A stretch of 64,000 nt of DNA from Microthrixaceae bacterium (GTDB taxonomy: Bacteria > Actinomycetota > Acidimicrobiia > Acidimicrobiales > Poriferisodalaceae). The translations under genes were made by a program, and so were the position numbers. Every line of letters starts with the position of its first letter. Within the stretch, counting starts at the first letter, position 1. The stretch lies in NCBI GenBank assembly GCA_011523825.1, contig WTFX01000005.1, positions 1 to 64,000 of the forward strand, in the 5' to 3' direction. Positions 63,067 through 64,000 of this stretch are shown here, in pieces. Below the pieces are notes generated by a model. That model was not told where the DNA came from. It did no database searches and saw nothing but the letters and a program-made list of their open reading frames with translations.

Positions 63067-64000
63067 CTATCTAGCTGCGAGCTCCGACATCCGCGCCAAC
63101 ACGTCGACACCGATCTGGTCATAGACGTGCAACAGGTCGATGAGCACCCAGTTCTCCCGAATCTTGCGATCCACCGATCCGTCCGCAAGCACCTGACTCT
63201 CAATGCGCCAGAAGTCCAAGCTGCGCATCGTGATCTCTTGACCGGAAGCAGCGATGCCAAGCCATCCGTCGCCCGTCACCGTCATGGCCATGCCTGGCCA
63301 CCCGGTGACACCCACATACGCACCGTCGCCGAAGAAATGCCCGTCGCCGGCATAACCGCCACGCCGGTCTGGCAGCGCTCGCAGGAACGGGATCTGATGA
63401 AACCGGCGGAACCCATCCACGCCGCGGCCGGTGCCGATGCCGTGCGGGCCGTACCAACTGAATCGAGGATGCCACCAGTGCTCAAGACGCATCACCTCGA
63501 CAGGCTCACGGGGATGACGCCCCATATCGGAGAGCATCCCGATCACGTGATCGACGCTGGCCTGCGATTCAGCGTCGTCGCGTGGCCCCGAGGCGAGGCC
63601 GTCGCCGGTTGCCGGGGACGGCACCAACCAATCGCGCCCAAGACTCGGCGTCATCGGCCAGACACCCGCAGCCATCATGACTTCCGGCAAGTCCCAGACT
63701 GCCTGCATCTCCACCACCCGCTGGTCGGCGAACCGGAAGAACTCGTGGTAGCGCATCGCAGTCGGCCGGCCAGTGGCGGGAATGCCGAGCCACGGCGCAG
63801 CGAAGGTGCCCATGTACGAACCGGCGCAGCCGACCCAGTGATGACCGCTGCGGTCTGAGCCAGCCATACAGATGTAGTCGCGCCGCTCGAGGTCTGGCCA
63901 GGCCGCTGCCAGCGGCGAGAGCGCCTCGTCGTACAGGCCGTCCGGTCCGTTGAGATCCTCGAACGGGTGGGTCAGGTGCACCGCGGCGTCGGGTGCCATC
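63067..64000 (-). CDS. Tandem SnoaL/NTF2-like protein, probably truncated by the right edge
   Basis: At least 310 residues. Two NTF2-like units: HPFEDLNGPDGLYDEALSPL...WLGIPATGRPTAMRYHEFFR, and a second from about 170 (HWWHPRFSWYGPHGIGTGRG). The last in-window ATG (63,999) falls where homologous SnoaL domains already have about 30 residues, so the real start is probably beyond the edge. Likely an isomerase, cyclase or hydratase of an unknown small molecule; forms a unit with the dehydratase gene. Confidence 0.75.
   Translation of the reverse strand, partial: MAPDAAVHLTHPFEDLNGPDGLYDEALSPLAAAWPDLERRDYICMAGSDRSGHHWVGCAGSYMGTFAAPWLGIPATGRPTAMRYHEFFRFADQRVVEMQAVWDLPEVMMAAGVWPMTPSLGRDWLVPSPATGDGLASGPRDDAESQASVDHVIGMLSDMGRHPREPVEVMRLEHWWHPRFSWYGPHGIGTGRGVDGFRRFHQIPFLRALPDRRGGYAGDGHFFGDGAYVGVTGWPGMAMTVTGDGWLGIAASGQEITMRSLDFWRIESQVLADGSVDRKIRENWVLIDLLHVYDQIGVDVLARMSELAAR

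Overview
This is 64 kb of GC-rich chromosome with many GTG starts, stop/start overlaps and good Shine-Dalgarno sites. I saw no rRNA, tRNA, CRISPR or complete transposon. The gene content (three luciferase-like flavin/F420-type oxidoreductases, PhyH dioxygenase, family III CoA-transferase, DUF6285/phosphotransferase pair, Uma2 nuclease, two molybdenum hydroxylases, a very large Calx-beta protein) suggests an actinobacterium of the Acidimicrobiia type, possibly marine or sponge-associated. That placement is inference from composition and gene families, not from a marker gene.

Left third (1-23,442). One uninterrupted minus-strand reading frame runs from a GTG at 23,442 with a strong ribosome site to beyond the left edge: the first 7,814 residues of a giant secreted protein. 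It starts with a signal peptide and is built of dozens of Calx-beta-like beta-sandwich repeats, one fibronectin III domain, a small helical two-cysteine domain and seven copies of a roughly 190-265 residue module that I cannot name. A run of 13 C (G on the coding strand) lies 55-67 nt before the start codon and is a candidate phase-variation tract. The long plus-strand open frames across this region are antisense shadows.

Small island (23,887-26,436). A two-gene overlapping unit encodes an IS1595-type zinc ribbon fused to a winged-helix domain, followed by an AbiEii-like nucleotidyltransferase with a C-terminal Cys/His motif. It looks like an AbiE-type toxin-antitoxin or abortive infection system with an unusual antitoxin. 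A convergent Uma2-family nuclease follows.

Middle (26,612-42,020). A minus-strand unit carries a fold-type-II PLP enzyme, an M20 N-carbamoyl-L-amino-acid hydrolase type enzyme, an N-carbamoyl-D-amino-acid hydrolase and a fused Fe-S/molybdopterin dehydrogenase, suggesting hydantoin, pyrimidine or purine breakdown. Then come a flavin oxidoreductase, a DUF7064/DUF6285/phosphotransferase trio (the phosphotransferase lacks its catalytic Asp), a truncated VOC pseudogene, and a plus-strand overlapping trio of PhyH dioxygenase, class III PLP phospho-lyase-like enzyme and APH-type kinase. A DUF917 protein ends the block.

Right (42,017-64,000). A minus-strand run of eleven genes (54,935 down to 42,017) contains an FAD amine oxidase, LLM oxidoreductase, SnoaL protein, VOC dioxygenase-like protein, a cytosolic cobalamin/Fe-S reductive dehalogenase-like protein, a MetE/UROD-like protein, a three-subunit molybdenum hydroxylase, a HyuA-type hydantoinase/oxoprolinase and a second LLM protein. 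It reads as an aerobic route for halogenated or N-heterocyclic compounds. A plus-strand series follows: SDR, tandem CoA-transferase, macro domain, CopC-CopD fusion, cytochrome c, SDR. The window ends with a minus-strand rhamnonate dehydratase-like enolase and a SnoaL-type protein that probably continues past the right edge.
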